Positions 52,009 to 61,119 of a stretch of 64,000 nt of DNA are shown here, one piece after another. Both the position numbers and the translations under genes were made by a program. Below the pieces are notes generated by a model that worked only from the letters and a program-made list of their open reading frames with translations, was not told the DNA's origin and did not search any database. Source of the DNA: JAOZPE01 sp964601275 (GTDB taxonomy: Bacteria; Krumholzibacteriota; Krumholzibacteriia; JAJRXK01); the NCBI GenBank assembly GCA_964601275.1, contig CAZRMV010000002.1, forward strand, positions 124,001 through 188,000, given 5' to 3'. Positions within the stretch are counted from its first letter, which is position 1, and each line of letters starts with the position of its first letter.

Positions 52009-53861
52009 TGTCCAGTGGCGGACCGGCCGCTGACCCCAAGGAGGTGGGGGGGGATCGGCGTTGGAGACGCGAGGTCTTCGTCGAAGGGGGACCGCCTCAA
52101 CTCACCCTGCGCGCGACCCTGACCGGGATGGTCCTGGGGGGACTGTTCGCCCTCAGCAACCTCTATGCGGGTCTGAAGACGGGTTGGGCCTTCAGCGTGG
52201 CGATCACCGCGTGCATCCTTTCCTATTCGCTCTGGCGGATTGCCGGTCTGGTCGATTCCAGGGTGCGTCGGCCCACCATTCTCGAGGACAACTGCATGCA
52301 GTCCACCGCGTCGGCCGCGGGCTACGCGATCGTATCGATCATGGTGTCGGCGATTCCGGCGTACATCCTGGTGACGGGGGTGAGGATCGAGCCGGTGTGG
52401 CTCATCCTGTGGACCTTCTTCTCCGCGACCCTGGGCTTGATGCTCTTCATTCCGTTCAAGCGGCAGCTCGTGAATGACGAGAGTCTCGTGTTTCCCAGCG
52501 GGGTGGCGGCCGCGGAGACCCTGCGGGGACTGCATGGCGAGGGCGAGGAGTCGCTTCGGCAAGCCCGGGGACTCTTCACCGGAATGGGAGTGGGCGCGCT
52601 GGGTTCCTGGTTGGGCTGGAGCAACACCTTTTCCTGGTGGAGGCTTCCTCGTATTCCCGAGACGATCTTTCCGCCCGGCGGCGTCTCGGGAATTCCCTTT
52701 GCGCGGTTGACGGTGGGCCTGGACCTGGCGGGGGTTTCGATCGCCGGAGGGGCGCTCATCGGCCTGCGGATCTCCCTGTGGATGCTGGCTGGGTCCGCGC
52801 TGACCTACCTGGCAGTCGCGCCTTGGCTCGCCGGCGAACACGTTCTCACCGGGGAACTCGATTACCGGCTCATCCAGAACGGCTTCGCCTTGTGGCTGGG
52901 GGCATCCCTGATGGTGGGGGCCTCGCTCACCGAACTCTTCTTCCAGCGGCGGACGGTGGGACGCGCGTTCCAGGGGCTCTGGAAGGTGTTGCGCCGAGAC
53001 AATGCCTCGACCTCCCAGGCCGAGGCCGACGATGTGGAGGTGCCGGGAACCTGGTTCCTCGTAGGGGCCGGATTGTCCGGGATCGGTCTGTTCGTCTCCG
53101 GTTCGTTGGCCTTCGCCATTTCGCCGGCATCCATGGCGGTGGCACTGGTCCTGAGTCTCGTCTTCGTGGTGGTGGCGAGCCGGGCGGTGGGGGAAACCGA
53201 TATCATTCCCGTCGGCCAGCTCGGCAAGCTCGCCCAGATGACCTTCGGCGGCTTGGCGCGGGGAAAGATCTCGACCAATCTTCTGGCCACCGGCCTCACC
53301 ACCACCTCGGCCGCGTCCGCGGCGGATCTGGCCACCAATCTCAAGTGCGGTCGTCTGCTGGGGGCCGACCCCCGCTGCCAGTTCCTGGCCCAGTTCCTGG
53401 GAGTGGGAGTCGGAGCCGTCATCGTGGTTCCGGCGTTCTACGTCCTCGTTCCAGACGTGGGCGTCCTGGGGACCCCTCGCATGCCGGCCCCGGCCGCCGC
53501 CGCGTGGCGGGCGATCGCCGAACTCCTGTCCGATGGTCTTTCCGCCCTCGATCCCGCCGCCCGGGTGGGGCTGCTGGTGGGATTGATCGGGGGGGTGATC
53601 CTGGCCACCGCGGCACAGCTGTGGCCCGGCCGCCGGGTCCTGCCCTCGGCCTTCGGTCTGGGCCTGGGCATCGTGATTCCCTTCAGCCAGTCCATGGCCT
53701 TCGTCCTGGGGGCCCTGTTGGCGCAGGCCGCGCGGTCACTTTCCCGCGAGGGAGCGGAGATGCATACCGTCCCGGTCGCCAGTGGAATCATCGCGGGGGA
53801 GAGCCTGCTGGGCGTCCTGTTCGGCACCCTGAGTGCCCTGGGCGTCATGCCGCCGGGCTGA
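52005..53861 (+). CDS. OPT-family oligopeptide transporter
   Basis: A 618-residue polytopic protein with about 16 hydrophobic segments. The N-terminal LTLRATLTGMVLGGLFALSNLYAGLKTGWAFSVAI, LEDNCMQSTASAAGYAIVS, LVFPSGVAAAETL and the later SADLATNLKCGRLLGADPRCQFLAQFLGVGVGAV blocks are those of bacterial OPT proteins (PF03169). Characterised members move oligopeptides or metal chelates with protons. Placement after xseB is probably positional. GGGAGA precedes the paired ATGATG; 52005 is the first of the two. Confidence 0.92.
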   Translation: MMSSGGPAADPKEVGGDRRWRREVFVEGGPPQLTLRATLTGMVLGGLFALSNLYAGLKTGWAFSVAITACILSYSLWRIAGLVDSRVRRPTILEDNCMQSTASAAGYAIVSIMVSAIPAYILVTGVRIEPVWLILWTFFSATLGLMLFIPFKRQLVNDESLVFPSGVAAAETLRGLHGEGEESLRQARGLFTGMGVGALGSWLGWSNTFSWWRLPRIPETIFPPGGVSGIPFARLTVGLDLAGVSIAGGALIGLRISLWMLAGSALTYLAVAPWLAGEHVLTGELDYRLIQNGFALWLGASLMVGASLTELFFQRRTVGRAFQGLWKVLRRDNASTSQAEADDVEVPGTWFLVGAGLSGIGLFVSGSLAFAISPASMAVALVLSLVFVVVASRAVGETDIIPVGQLGKLAQMTFGGLARGKISTNLLATGLTTTSAASAADLATNLKCGRLLGADPRCQFLAQFLGVGVGAVIVVPAFYVLVPDVGVLGTPRMPAPAAAAWRAIAELLSDGLSALDPAARVGLLVGLIGGVILATAAQLWPGRRVLPSAFGLGLGIVIPFSQSMAFVLGALLAQAARSLSREGAEMHTVPVASGIIAGESLLGVLFGTLSALGVMPPG

Positions 53862-53872
53862 GGAAGAGCCGA

Positions 53873-53891
53873 CTGGGGTTTCTCGCCCCAG
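53873..53891. other. Hairpin between convergent OPT and epimerase genes
   Basis: CTGGGG (53873-53878) pairs with CCCCAG (53886-53891) over a 7-base loop. It sits in the 85-base convergent gap and could act on either strand, but there is no T-run on either side. Confidence 0.25.
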
Positions 53892-53946
53892 GACCCCGCG
53901 AGAGATCGTCCCCGGGGGCAGGGGGTGGAACCCGCCCGAGAATCCG

Positions 53947-54420
53947 TCAATCCACCCTCTGGCAGAGTTCCAGCAGGACCCCTCCGGTGGATTTCGGGTG
54001 GCAGAAGGCGATCCGCTTGCCGCCGGCTCCGGGACGCGGGAGCTCATCGATCATCCTCAACCCCGCGTCCATGAAGGCCTTCACCGCCGCCTCGACATCG
54101 CTCACCGAGAGCGCGAGGTGGTGCAGACCGGGTCCCCGTCGGTCCAGGAAGGTCGCGATGTGGCTCTGTGGATTGAGCGGTTCGAGCAATTCGAGGTGTC
54201 CTTCCCCCAGCTCGAGGATCGCCACCCTGACCCCGTCGCTTTCGACCGTCTCGATGTCCAGCAGGCGGATTCCCAGCAGATCCCGGTAGAAGGGAAGCGC
54301 GGCATCGAGGCGGCGTACCGCGATGCCGAGATGGTCCAGGCCCCGGCAGATCGGGCGGAGTTGGGGGGGCAAGCCTTCCAGGGTGTCGATGAGACGCTGT
54401 GGGTCGAGGAAGAAATCCAT
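53947..54420 (-). CDS. mce: Methylmalonyl-CoA epimerase
   Basis: VOC-fold enzyme that interconverts (R)- and (S)-methylmalonyl-CoA. It has 157 residues from ATG 54420, about 20 longer at the N-terminus than typical. Metal ligands are visible as His in LDHLGIAV, Glu in LELLEPLNP, His in PGLHHLALSV and Glu in GVLLELCQ. AFCHPKSTGGVLLEL is the usual family ending. It is the last gene of the carboxylase unit and, with the MeaB-like GTPase at 30 kb, points to a propionate-to-succinyl-CoA route whose mutase lies elsewhere. Confidence 0.93.
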   Translation of the reverse strand: MDFFLDPQRLIDTLEGLPPQLRPICRGLDHLGIAVRRLDAALPFYRDLLGIRLLDIETVESDGVRVAILELGEGHLELLEPLNPQSHIATFLDRRGPGLHHLALSVSDVEAAVKAFMDAGLRMIDELPRPGAGGKRIAFCHPKSTGGVLLELCQRVD

Positions 54421-54452
54421 GGCTCCGCCCGCTCCGTGGGTTGGACGTGGGT

Positions 54453-54986
54453 CTAGTCGGAGGAGGGCGGGCCCAAGCGCAACAGGACCGCTCCGCCTTC
54501 CACCGTGCTTCCTTTCTCCACCCGGATCTCCTCGACGACGCCATCGCCGGGGGAAAGAAGCTCGTTCTGCATCTTCATGGCCTCGAGGATGATCAACGGC
54601 TGCCCGGCCTTGACCGGATCTCCGACCGCGCACTTCAGCTCGACGACCAGGCCCGGCATGTCCGCTTTCAGCTCGCGGCGGTGCGTTCCCCGGGAGCCGG
54701 ATTGCCGGGCCGCGGCGGCCGCCAACTCGTCCAGCACCTCGACCTTGCCCCCCTTGCCGCCGACCAGGGCCGCTCTCCAGGAACTTCCCGGAGGAGTCAG
54801 GTCGACCAGGTACATCCGCCCGCCGCGCCGGATGCTCACCGTACGGTCGTCGTCGAGGACCACCGCGTCGGTGATGCGCTCTCCGGATGCCGTCTCCACC
54901 CACACGTCACCGGCCCCGTTGCGGACGATCACCGCCTGGATGTCTTCATCGCCGAGCCGGGTCACGTAGGTCTTGCGGAGTTCCAT
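54453..54986 (-). CDS. Biotin carboxyl carrier protein of an acyl-CoA carboxylase
   Basis: A 177-residue protein whose C-terminal biotinyl domain (about 105-175) carries the biotin attachment site EAMKMQNE with Lys138. The flanking LKADMPGLVVELKCAVGDPVKAGQPLIILEAM is typical. The N-terminal half is a beta-rich region with no clear family, probably docking to the carboxylase. GGAAGGAAC lies just before ATG 54986. It is separate from the biotin carboxylase, unlike the fused PccA of many bacteria. Confidence 0.92.
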   Translation of the reverse strand: MELRKTYVTRLGDEDIQAVIVRNGAGDVWVETASGERITDAVVLDDDRTVSIRRGGRMYLVDLTPPGSSWRAALVGGKGGKVEVLDELAAAAARQSGSRGTHRRELKADMPGLVVELKCAVGDPVKAGQPLIILEAMKMQNELLSPGDGVVEEIRVEKGSTVEGGAVLLRLGPPSSD

Positions 54987-55014
54987 CTTCCGTTCCTTCC
55001 GGCGTGCATGACGG

Positions 55015-56538
55015 TCAGAGACCCCGATGGGTCATGGCCGCGCGGCCTCTCTTTCCCCATTCGGACAACTCCGGCGGCATATCTCCCACATTGCGCCGGG
55101 TGGCGCCGATCCCCGCTTCCACCAACGCGAGAGCGGCCGCCAGGGCCTCCTTCTCCTCTGCGGTGAGGTTCGACGCGAGTTGCGAGGGATCGAAACGTTC
55201 CTCGAGAAAACGGGTCGAGTATCTTCCCTCGATGAATTCCGGCTGCTCGACGACCCAGCGATGCAGGGGGATGTTGTGGACGAATCCGAGGATGCGATAG
55301 TCGGCCAGCGCCCGGCGACCCCGCTGGATGGCGGCCGGCCGGTTTTCCGCTTTCACCACGAGCTTGGCCAGCATCGGGTCGTAGAACATCGGAATCCGGT
55401 AGCCTTCACGCAGACCGCGATCGTTGCGGACCCCGGCTCCGACCGGCATTCGCAGACGGTGGACGGTTCCCAGGCTGGGAGCGAAATTCTTCCAGGGATC
55501 CTCCGCATAGATGCGGAACTCGATCGCGTGTCCCCGCTGGTGGAGATCTTCCTGGCGCCAGGGAATCTCCCCGCCCGCGGCGATGTGGATCTGGGCGGCG
55601 ACGAGATCGACCCCGACGACTTCCTCGGTCACCGGATGTTCCACTTGCAGCCGGGTGTTCATCTCAAGGAAATAGAAGTTGTCCTCTTCGTCGACGATGA
55701 ATTCCACGGTACCCGCCCCGCGGTAATCGACCGCCCGGGCGGCGTCGACTGCCGCCACGCAGAGCTTTCGCCGTGTATCCTCGTCGATCGAAGGGGAGGG
55801 AGACTCCTCGATCACCTTTTGATGACGTCGCTGGATACTGCACTCGCGTTCGAAGAGGTGCACCACCCCGCCCCGGCCGTCCCCCACGACCTGCACCTCG
55901 AGATGGCGCGGCCGTTCGATGAATTTCTCAACGAAGATGGAGGCATCGGAGAAGGCGTTGAGAGCTTCGCTCCGGGTTCGCTCGACCGCCGAGGCCATCT
56001 CCTCCGGGGAATGCACCACCCGCATTCCCTTACCGCCGCCTCCCGATGCCGCCTTGAGCAGAACCGGGTAGCCGATTCCCTCGGCCGCCTCGATCGCGGC
56101 CTTCAGGTCGGAAACCGCCTCGGTCAAGCCGGGCACGATCGGGACCCCGGCCTTTTCCATGATGGCCCGGGCGGAGAGCTTGTTTCCCATCTTGCGCATG
56201 CTCTCGGGGGTGGGTCCGATGAACACCAGACCCGCCTCTTCCACCGCCTGGGCGAACTCGGCGTTCTCGCTGAGGAATCCGTAACCGGGGTGGATCGCGT
56301 CGGCCGATGCCTTCTTGGCCGCATCGAGGATCTTGTCGATCCGGAGGTAGCTCTCCGACGACGGGCCCGGTCCGAGAGGATAGGCCTCGTCAGCCTGCAG
56401 GGTGTGCAGGGCCGTCCGGTCGGGATCGCTGTACACCGCGCAGGCAACGATGCCCATTTCCCTCAGCGTCTGCTGGACGCGGACGGAAATCTCGCCCCGG
56501 TTGGCGATGAGCACTTTCCGGAAGGGAGGTTTCTTCAC
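55015..56538 (-). CDS. accC: Biotin carboxylase subunit of acetyl/propionyl-CoA carboxylase
   Basis: ATP-grasp enzyme of 507 residues that carboxylates biotin with bicarbonate. The FRKVLIANRGEISVRV start, HPGYGFLSENAEFA, the Gly-rich loop KAASGGGGKGMRVV, the FERECSIQRRHQKVIEE stretch, EFIVDEEDNFYFLEMNTRLQVEHPVTE and the biotin-carboxylase C-terminal domain are all present. There is no fused biotinyl domain; the carrier is the next gene. The start codon is GTG 56538, with AGGAGA about 6 bases upstream. It lies 9 bases after pccB. Confidence 0.95.
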   Translation of the reverse strand: MKKPPFRKVLIANRGEISVRVQQTLREMGIVACAVYSDPDRTALHTLQADEAYPLGPGPSSESYLRIDKILDAAKKASADAIHPGYGFLSENAEFAQAVEEAGLVFIGPTPESMRKMGNKLSARAIMEKAGVPIVPGLTEAVSDLKAAIEAAEGIGYPVLLKAASGGGGKGMRVVHSPEEMASAVERTRSEALNAFSDASIFVEKFIERPRHLEVQVVGDGRGGVVHLFERECSIQRRHQKVIEESPSPSIDEDTRRKLCVAAVDAARAVDYRGAGTVEFIVDEEDNFYFLEMNTRLQVEHPVTEEVVGVDLVAAQIHIAAGGEIPWRQEDLHQRGHAIEFRIYAEDPWKNFAPSLGTVHRLRMPVGAGVRNDRGLREGYRIPMFYDPMLAKLVVKAENRPAAIQRGRRALADYRILGFVHNIPLHRWVVEQPEFIEGRYSTRFLEERFDPSQLASNLTAEEKEALAAALALVEAGIGATRRNVGDMPPELSEWGKRGRAAMTHRGL

Positions 56539-56547
56539 CTCGATCTC

Positions 56548-58104
56548 CTAGAGAGGGATGTTTCCATGCTTCTTGCGGGGCGTTTCCTGGCGCTTGTTCC
56601 TCAACTTCCGCAGCGACGCGATCAGCAACGGACGCGTATCCCGGGGTTCGATGACATCATCCAGGTATCCCAGTCCGGCCGCGACGTAGGGGTTGGCGAA
56701 ACGGCGCTGGTATTGGTCCACCTTCTCCTGACGGACCTCGTCCGGTTCGTCCGCCTCGGCGATCTCCTTGCGATAGATGATGTTGACCGCGCCCTCCGGA
56801 CCCATCACCGCAAGCTCGGCGGCCGGCCATGCCACGTTCCAGTCGCCGCGGATGTGCTTGGAACTCATCACGTCGTAGGCACCGCCGTAGGCCTTGCGGG
56901 TGATGACGGTGAGTTTGGGCACCGTCGCTTCGCAATAGGCGTAGAGCAGCTTCGCCCCGTGCTTGATGAGTCCGCCGAATTCCTGCCGGGTTCCCGGAAG
57001 GAATCCTGGAACGTCCTCGAGGGTGATCAGCGGAACATTGAAGCAGTCACAGGTCCTCACGAATCGCGCGGCCTTCAGGCTGGCGTCGATGTCCAGGACC
57101 CCGGCGAGGACCTTGGGCTGGTTCCCGACGATTCCCACGCTCTGTCCACCCAGATGGGCGAACCCGCAGATGATGTTCCGGGCATAGTCGGGCTGGATCT
57201 CCAGGAACTCGCCGTCATCCACGATCAGGCGGATGACTTCCTTCATGTCATAGGGTTGCTTCGGGCTGTCGGGGATGATCTCGTTCAAGCGGTCTTCGCG
57301 CCGGTCGATGGGATCGGTGCATCGGACGAGCGGCGGATCTTCCAGGTTGTTCTGGGGCAGATAGCTCAGGAGTTTCTTCACCAGCAGCAGGCACTCCTGG
57401 TCGCTGCCCGCCTTCAGGTGGGCGACACCGCTGACCCGGTTGTGGGTGTCCGCGCCTCCCAGCTCCTCGAAGGTCACGTCTTCGTTGGTGACCATCTTGA
57501 TGACATTCGGCCCGGTCACGAACATGTGGCTGGTCTTTTCCACCATGATCGTGAAATCGGTGATGGCCGGGCTGTACACGGCGCCTCCGGCGCACGGCCC
57601 CATGATGGCGCTGATCTGCGGCACGACGCCACTCGCCATGGTGTTGCGCCAGAAGATCTCGGCGTAGCCGGCTAGGCTCTCCACTCCTTCCTGGATCCGG
57701 GCTCCGCCGCTGTCGTTCAGCCCGATCACCGGCGCGCCGTTCTGCATGGCCTCGTCCATGAGCCGGCAGATCTTCTCCGCGTTGGCCATGCTCATGCTGC
57801 CCCCGAACACGGTGAAGTCCTGGGCGAAGACGTAGACAGTCCGGCCGTCGACCTTGCCCGATCCGGTCACGATGCCGTCACCCAGCGGCTTGGTCTTCTC
57901 CATCGAGAACTCGTGACACCGGTGGGTGACGAAGACGCCGGTTTCCTGGAAGGTGCCTTCATCGAGGAAGAGATGGATACGTTCGCGCGCAGTGAGCCGG
58001 CCGGAGTCGTGGATCTTCTGGATGCGTTGTTGCCCGCCTCCGAGCAGGGCCTCGCGGCGCCTGGCCGCGAGTTCTTCGATCAGTTTCCGGATTCTCTCGC
58101 CCAT
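56548..58104 (-). CDS. pccB: Propionyl-CoA carboxylase beta (carboxyltransferase) subunit
   Basis: Crotonase-fold carboxyltransferase of 518 residues, the usual PccB length, from ATG 58104. It moves the carboxyl group from biotin to propionyl-CoA, or acetyl-CoA in promiscuous relatives. Two oxyanion-type loops are clear: NDSGGARIQEGVESLAGY with MGPCAGGAVYSPA, and DVPGFLPGTRQEFGGLIKHGAKLLYAY with KAYGGAYDVMSSKH. The Asp of GGAYDVM matches the residue (Asp422 in Streptomyces coelicolor PccB) reported to favour propionyl-CoA. The frame is open 28 codons upstream but that part is Arg/Pro-rich and unconserved. First gene of a pccB-accC-bccp-mce operon. Confidence 0.94.
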   Translation of the reverse strand: MGERIRKLIEELAARRREALLGGGQQRIQKIHDSGRLTARERIHLFLDEGTFQETGVFVTHRCHEFSMEKTKPLGDGIVTGSGKVDGRTVYVFAQDFTVFGGSMSMANAEKICRLMDEAMQNGAPVIGLNDSGGARIQEGVESLAGYAEIFWRNTMASGVVPQISAIMGPCAGGAVYSPAITDFTIMVEKTSHMFVTGPNVIKMVTNEDVTFEELGGADTHNRVSGVAHLKAGSDQECLLLVKKLLSYLPQNNLEDPPLVRCTDPIDRREDRLNEIIPDSPKQPYDMKEVIRLIVDDGEFLEIQPDYARNIICGFAHLGGQSVGIVGNQPKVLAGVLDIDASLKAARFVRTCDCFNVPLITLEDVPGFLPGTRQEFGGLIKHGAKLLYAYCEATVPKLTVITRKAYGGAYDVMSSKHIRGDWNVAWPAAELAVMGPEGAVNIIYRKEIAEADEPDEVRQEKVDQYQRRFANPYVAAGLGYLDDVIEPRDTRPLLIASLRKLRNKRQETPRKKHGNIPL

Positions 58105-58175
58105 CGTTTCGCCATGCCTGTAGGCCGGGGTCCATGGTGCCCAAGACCGCCGGCGCGGGCCGGCGGGGTTGCGTG

Positions 58176-58210
58176 GCAAATGTAGCAAAGCCGTTCTCGC
58201 CAGGCGAGAA
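58176..58210 (-). promoter_or_regulatory. Candidate promoter with palindromic operator before pccB
   Basis: On the minus strand: TCGCCT (complement of 58202-58207), 17 bases, TACATT (complement of 58179-58184). The -35 lies inside a perfect 17-base palindrome, TTCTCGCCAGGCGAGAA (58194-58210), and the -10 inside a direct repeat, GCAAA-TGTA-GCAAA (58176-58189 on the plus strand). That placement is what a repressor site would look like. Confidence 0.45.
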
Positions 58211-58279
58211 GTGTTCGCGGGCCGATGGGCGGAAAATCAGGATTGCCGAGATGGGATCGGGCCGTTCCAGGGGTTCTGG

Positions 58280-61018
58280 TCAGCGGACCACCAGGACCGA
58301 GTTGACTGCGCCGAAGCCGTCGGGGACCCGGGAGGGATTGCGGGGGTCGGGAATCCAGCGTTTGCCGTCCACCACCAGCTTGTACTGGAACTCTCCGGGT
58401 TGAAGCCGGATCTCGGTTCGCCAGATTCCGTCCGGACCGCGCACAAGTGGGTTGGCCTGGGGAGACCAGCCGTTGAAGGTTCCCACCACCGAGACGCTGT
58501 GGGCCCGGGGATCGTCATAGCTCACCGACACCAACCGCATTTCCTGGCGCGCCAGGGCTTCGGGGGTGCGGCTCTTGTTCTTCCCGCCGGGGGCATCGGT
58601 GACGTACCCGTAACCGTCTAGGAGGTGCTCGATCCGGTAATCGGCGGTCCGCAGGGGATTCCCATCCAGGGTCTTCAGGTCGAGCCGCAGGCGGGCGACA
58701 CCGTCCTCTCCGGCGACGACCTTCACCAGGAGTGTGTTGGGGCCGGAGGCGAAGATCAGCGGCGCCTCGAAGGACTTCCGCCGCCCGCGGGTCCTTCCCA
58801 TTTCCCGGCCATTGAGCTTGAGGAGCGCGGGCTGCGGCGATTCCACGCGGGCGGTTGCGTCGTTGGCGGTGGTGGAAACCGCGGTGAGGGCATACCAGAC
58901 GGCACCGGGTGCTCCCCGGCCGACCTCGACCCACCCTTCGCTGGACAAAGCGGCCGGGGGAAGGTGGTGCCAGCGAACGGTGGTGTTCCATCCCTGGTAG
59001 CTCGCTCCGAGACGGATCTCGTTCTCCGGAGGGTTCTGGCCGGCCAGAGGAGAGCTGCGACCGGGAGCAAAGGGGCCGATGACCAGCCAACGGAAGTGGA
59101 TGGCCATCTCATCGTCGAGCATCGACACCATTCTCCGGCCATCGTAGAAACGCCATTGGATGGGGTAGAGACCAGGCGGCTCGTCGGAGGGAGCGGAGAT
59201 CTCCATCTTCCAGCTGCGGGTCTTCCTCGGCGGAATCGTGAAGTTCATCGCCGGTTCGGGATCGACCCGCCAGCCCGAGGGAGTCACGATCTCGTAGCGT
59301 CCATCCAGCGACCCCACCAGTGAATTCTCCACCTTGAGTTCGTAGTAGCGGGTGTGATGGTCGCCGGCGGGAAGCGGCTGGACGGTGGCTCGCATGGGCT
59401 CGACCAGAGCACAGGCGGGCGCGTGGTCGGGCGCTCCGAGAGGACCCCGGAGAACCAACCACCAGAGTCCTCGTTCGTTGGGAGGGGGAGGCAGGTCGGC
59501 GTAGGCGTCGCGTGGGCCCCTGGCGATCAGGTCGATGGGGGTCGCGGGCGTGATGCGGCGTCCATCGGTCCACGCTGCCGTCCATCCTCCTTGGGTACTC
59601 CGTTCCGCGGCCGACAGGCGCAGGAAATGGAGATGGACCCGGGGAATGTTGTCACGGGCCACCACTCCCGGCTCGATGGTCGCGGAACAGCTTGCATCCG
59701 GATTGCTGCGGTGGAGGAGTTCCGCCGCATCACGGCGCAGGAGGTCGAGGGCCGTCGGCATCCACTCGACCACGTCATCCTCCCGGTAGGCGAAGGCCGA
59801 ACTCCGATCGTCCCCGTTGGGAGCCGGCAGGTCCGTCCGGAACGACTGCCTCTCTTGCCGGTCGAGGGGATCCAGGTCTTTCCATTCGGCGGTCCACTCC
59901 AGCAGTCGGGCCGCGATCTCGTCGCTGCCCTCGGGAAGCCGTTCGGCCGCTTCCTTGAGGATGAAGAGGGCGTCGTCGGCCTCCTTCGGGGTGAGGACAT
60001 GGCTGCGTCGGAGAAACTCGACCGCGACCCGGCTTCGCTCCAGGCGATGGATGGATGTGGAAGGGTTGGGGATGGAGATGTTTCCCTCGCCCAGGTCGAC
60101 CTGGAGGGATCCCGAGACCGGCATCCCCAGTTCCGCCAGGGCTTCATCGAGCATCGCGCTCAGCTTCGGTTGCTGCAACAGGGCCACCGCGCGGGAGAGG
60201 AGGAAGGCATTCTGGTCGGGGCGCAACAGATCCAGGCCCGGCTCGATCGTCGATCCCGTGATCGGCTGCAGCGCCCGGTTCATCCATGCCCGCGCCCGGC
60301 CGTCGTCCAGACCGTCGATGCGACCGTCCACCAAGAGACGCAGAGCGAGTTGCCGGGCCGCTCCACGGTCGGTGGGGGCGCCCAGTCCGATCGGAAGCAG
60401 GTCGGCGAGGTTCTCCGGGTGTTGCCGCCGGCGGCCGAGGGAATCGTACTGGGCGAATCCGCCGGTGACCGGATCGAAGAGATCGTGGGCGATCTTCCGT
60501 TCGAGGAGGTCGTGATCCCGCCACCAGATCAAGGCATCGAAGATGTGCCCGCGACGTAGAGCCATGGCCGCCAGCGATTGAAGCTGGGTCATCTCCAGGG
60601 CGGGCAGGACCGCGGTGACCGCCCGGCTGGGCGGCTCGGGCGTTCGCAGAACCTCCATGTTGGCCTCCCACATGCCGCGGTTTGTGGGGTCGAGTTGTTT
60701 CGAGAGCCAGAACTGCCAGCGAATGAGCGCTCGATAGGCCGTTTCGTCATGCGTCGGGAGCTTGCGTTCTGCCAGATCGACGGCTGCCGCGACCAGGGGA
60801 ACCTGCACCGTGTTGAATCGATGGGCGCGCTCATCCAGCTCCTCGGGTCGCGCCTGGTCGGTCCAGGCGAGGAAGTTCTCCAGGGCTACGTAGACTTCCC
60901 CGGCATACCTCTCCCTTTCCCCAGACGGAGGCGACGCAGTCGGGCGCAAGCCCGCGCTGCACAACGGAAGGAGCAGAAGGAGGAGGACCGCCCCGAGGCG
61001 GCCGGAGGACCTGGTCAT
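58280..61018 (-). CDS. Exported multi-domain protein with sugar-hydrolase-like helical region and C-terminal CBM48
   Basis: A 912-residue protein with a clear signal peptide (hydrophobic core about 9-20). Residues about 40-480 are helical; the segment with HDLLERKIAHDLFDPVTGGFAQYDSLGRR recalls the alpha/alpha toroid of trehalase/debranching-type hydrolases, but I cannot place catalytic acids. About 590-660 (NSLVGSLDGRYEIVTPSGW to PGLYPIQW) looks like a NEW3/NPCBM-associated beta domain. About 740-810 (ALLKLNGREMGRT, GPNTLLVKVVAGEDGVARLRLDL) resembles a galactose-binding or PA14-like module. The last 80 residues are a CBM48/AMPK-type glycogen-binding domain (VSVVGTFNGWSPQANPL, PGEFQYKLVVDGKRW). 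An alpha-glucan-related surface or periplasmic role is inferred. Confidence 0.75.
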   Translation of the reverse strand: MTRSSGRLGAVLLLLLLPLCSAGLRPTASPPSGERERYAGEVYVALENFLAWTDQARPEELDERAHRFNTVQVPLVAAAVDLAERKLPTHDETAYRALIRWQFWLSKQLDPTNRGMWEANMEVLRTPEPPSRAVTAVLPALEMTQLQSLAAMALRRGHIFDALIWWRDHDLLERKIAHDLFDPVTGGFAQYDSLGRRRQHPENLADLLPIGLGAPTDRGAARQLALRLLVDGRIDGLDDGRARAWMNRALQPITGSTIEPGLDLLRPDQNAFLLSRAVALLQQPKLSAMLDEALAELGMPVSGSLQVDLGEGNISIPNPSTSIHRLERSRVAVEFLRRSHVLTPKEADDALFILKEAAERLPEGSDEIAARLLEWTAEWKDLDPLDRQERQSFRTDLPAPNGDDRSSAFAYREDDVVEWMPTALDLLRRDAAELLHRSNPDASCSATIEPGVVARDNIPRVHLHFLRLSAAERSTQGGWTAAWTDGRRITPATPIDLIARGPRDAYADLPPPPNERGLWWLVLRGPLGAPDHAPACALVEPMRATVQPLPAGDHHTRYYELKVENSLVGSLDGRYEIVTPSGWRVDPEPAMNFTIPPRKTRSWKMEISAPSDEPPGLYPIQWRFYDGRRMVSMLDDEMAIHFRWLVIGPFAPGRSSPLAGQNPPENEIRLGASYQGWNTTVRWHHLPPAALSSEGWVEVGRGAPGAVWYALTAVSTTANDATARVESPQPALLKLNGREMGRTRGRRKSFEAPLIFASGPNTLLVKVVAGEDGVARLRLDLKTLDGNPLRTADYRIEHLLDGYGYVTDAPGGKNKSRTPEALARQEMRLVSVSYDDPRAHSVSVVGTFNGWSPQANPLVRGPDGIWRTEIRLQPGEFQYKLVVDGKRWIPDPRNPSRVPDGFGAVNSVLVVR

Positions 61019-61119
61019 GGCAGGAGCATCGAGGCTGCAAGAGGCAGGCCAAGGAGCGCCTTGTCACGACGGGACCTGGGCGATCCGCGCTCCCCCGCGA
61101 TGCTGCTCCCACCCTCTCG

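Noticed and set aside
61019..61119. Separate regulatory element in the 101-base gap before the CBM48 gene
   Set aside because: Only an imperfect AGCATCG/CGATGCT pairing over about 70 bases was found, which is unconvincing. No promoter or terminator was seen.
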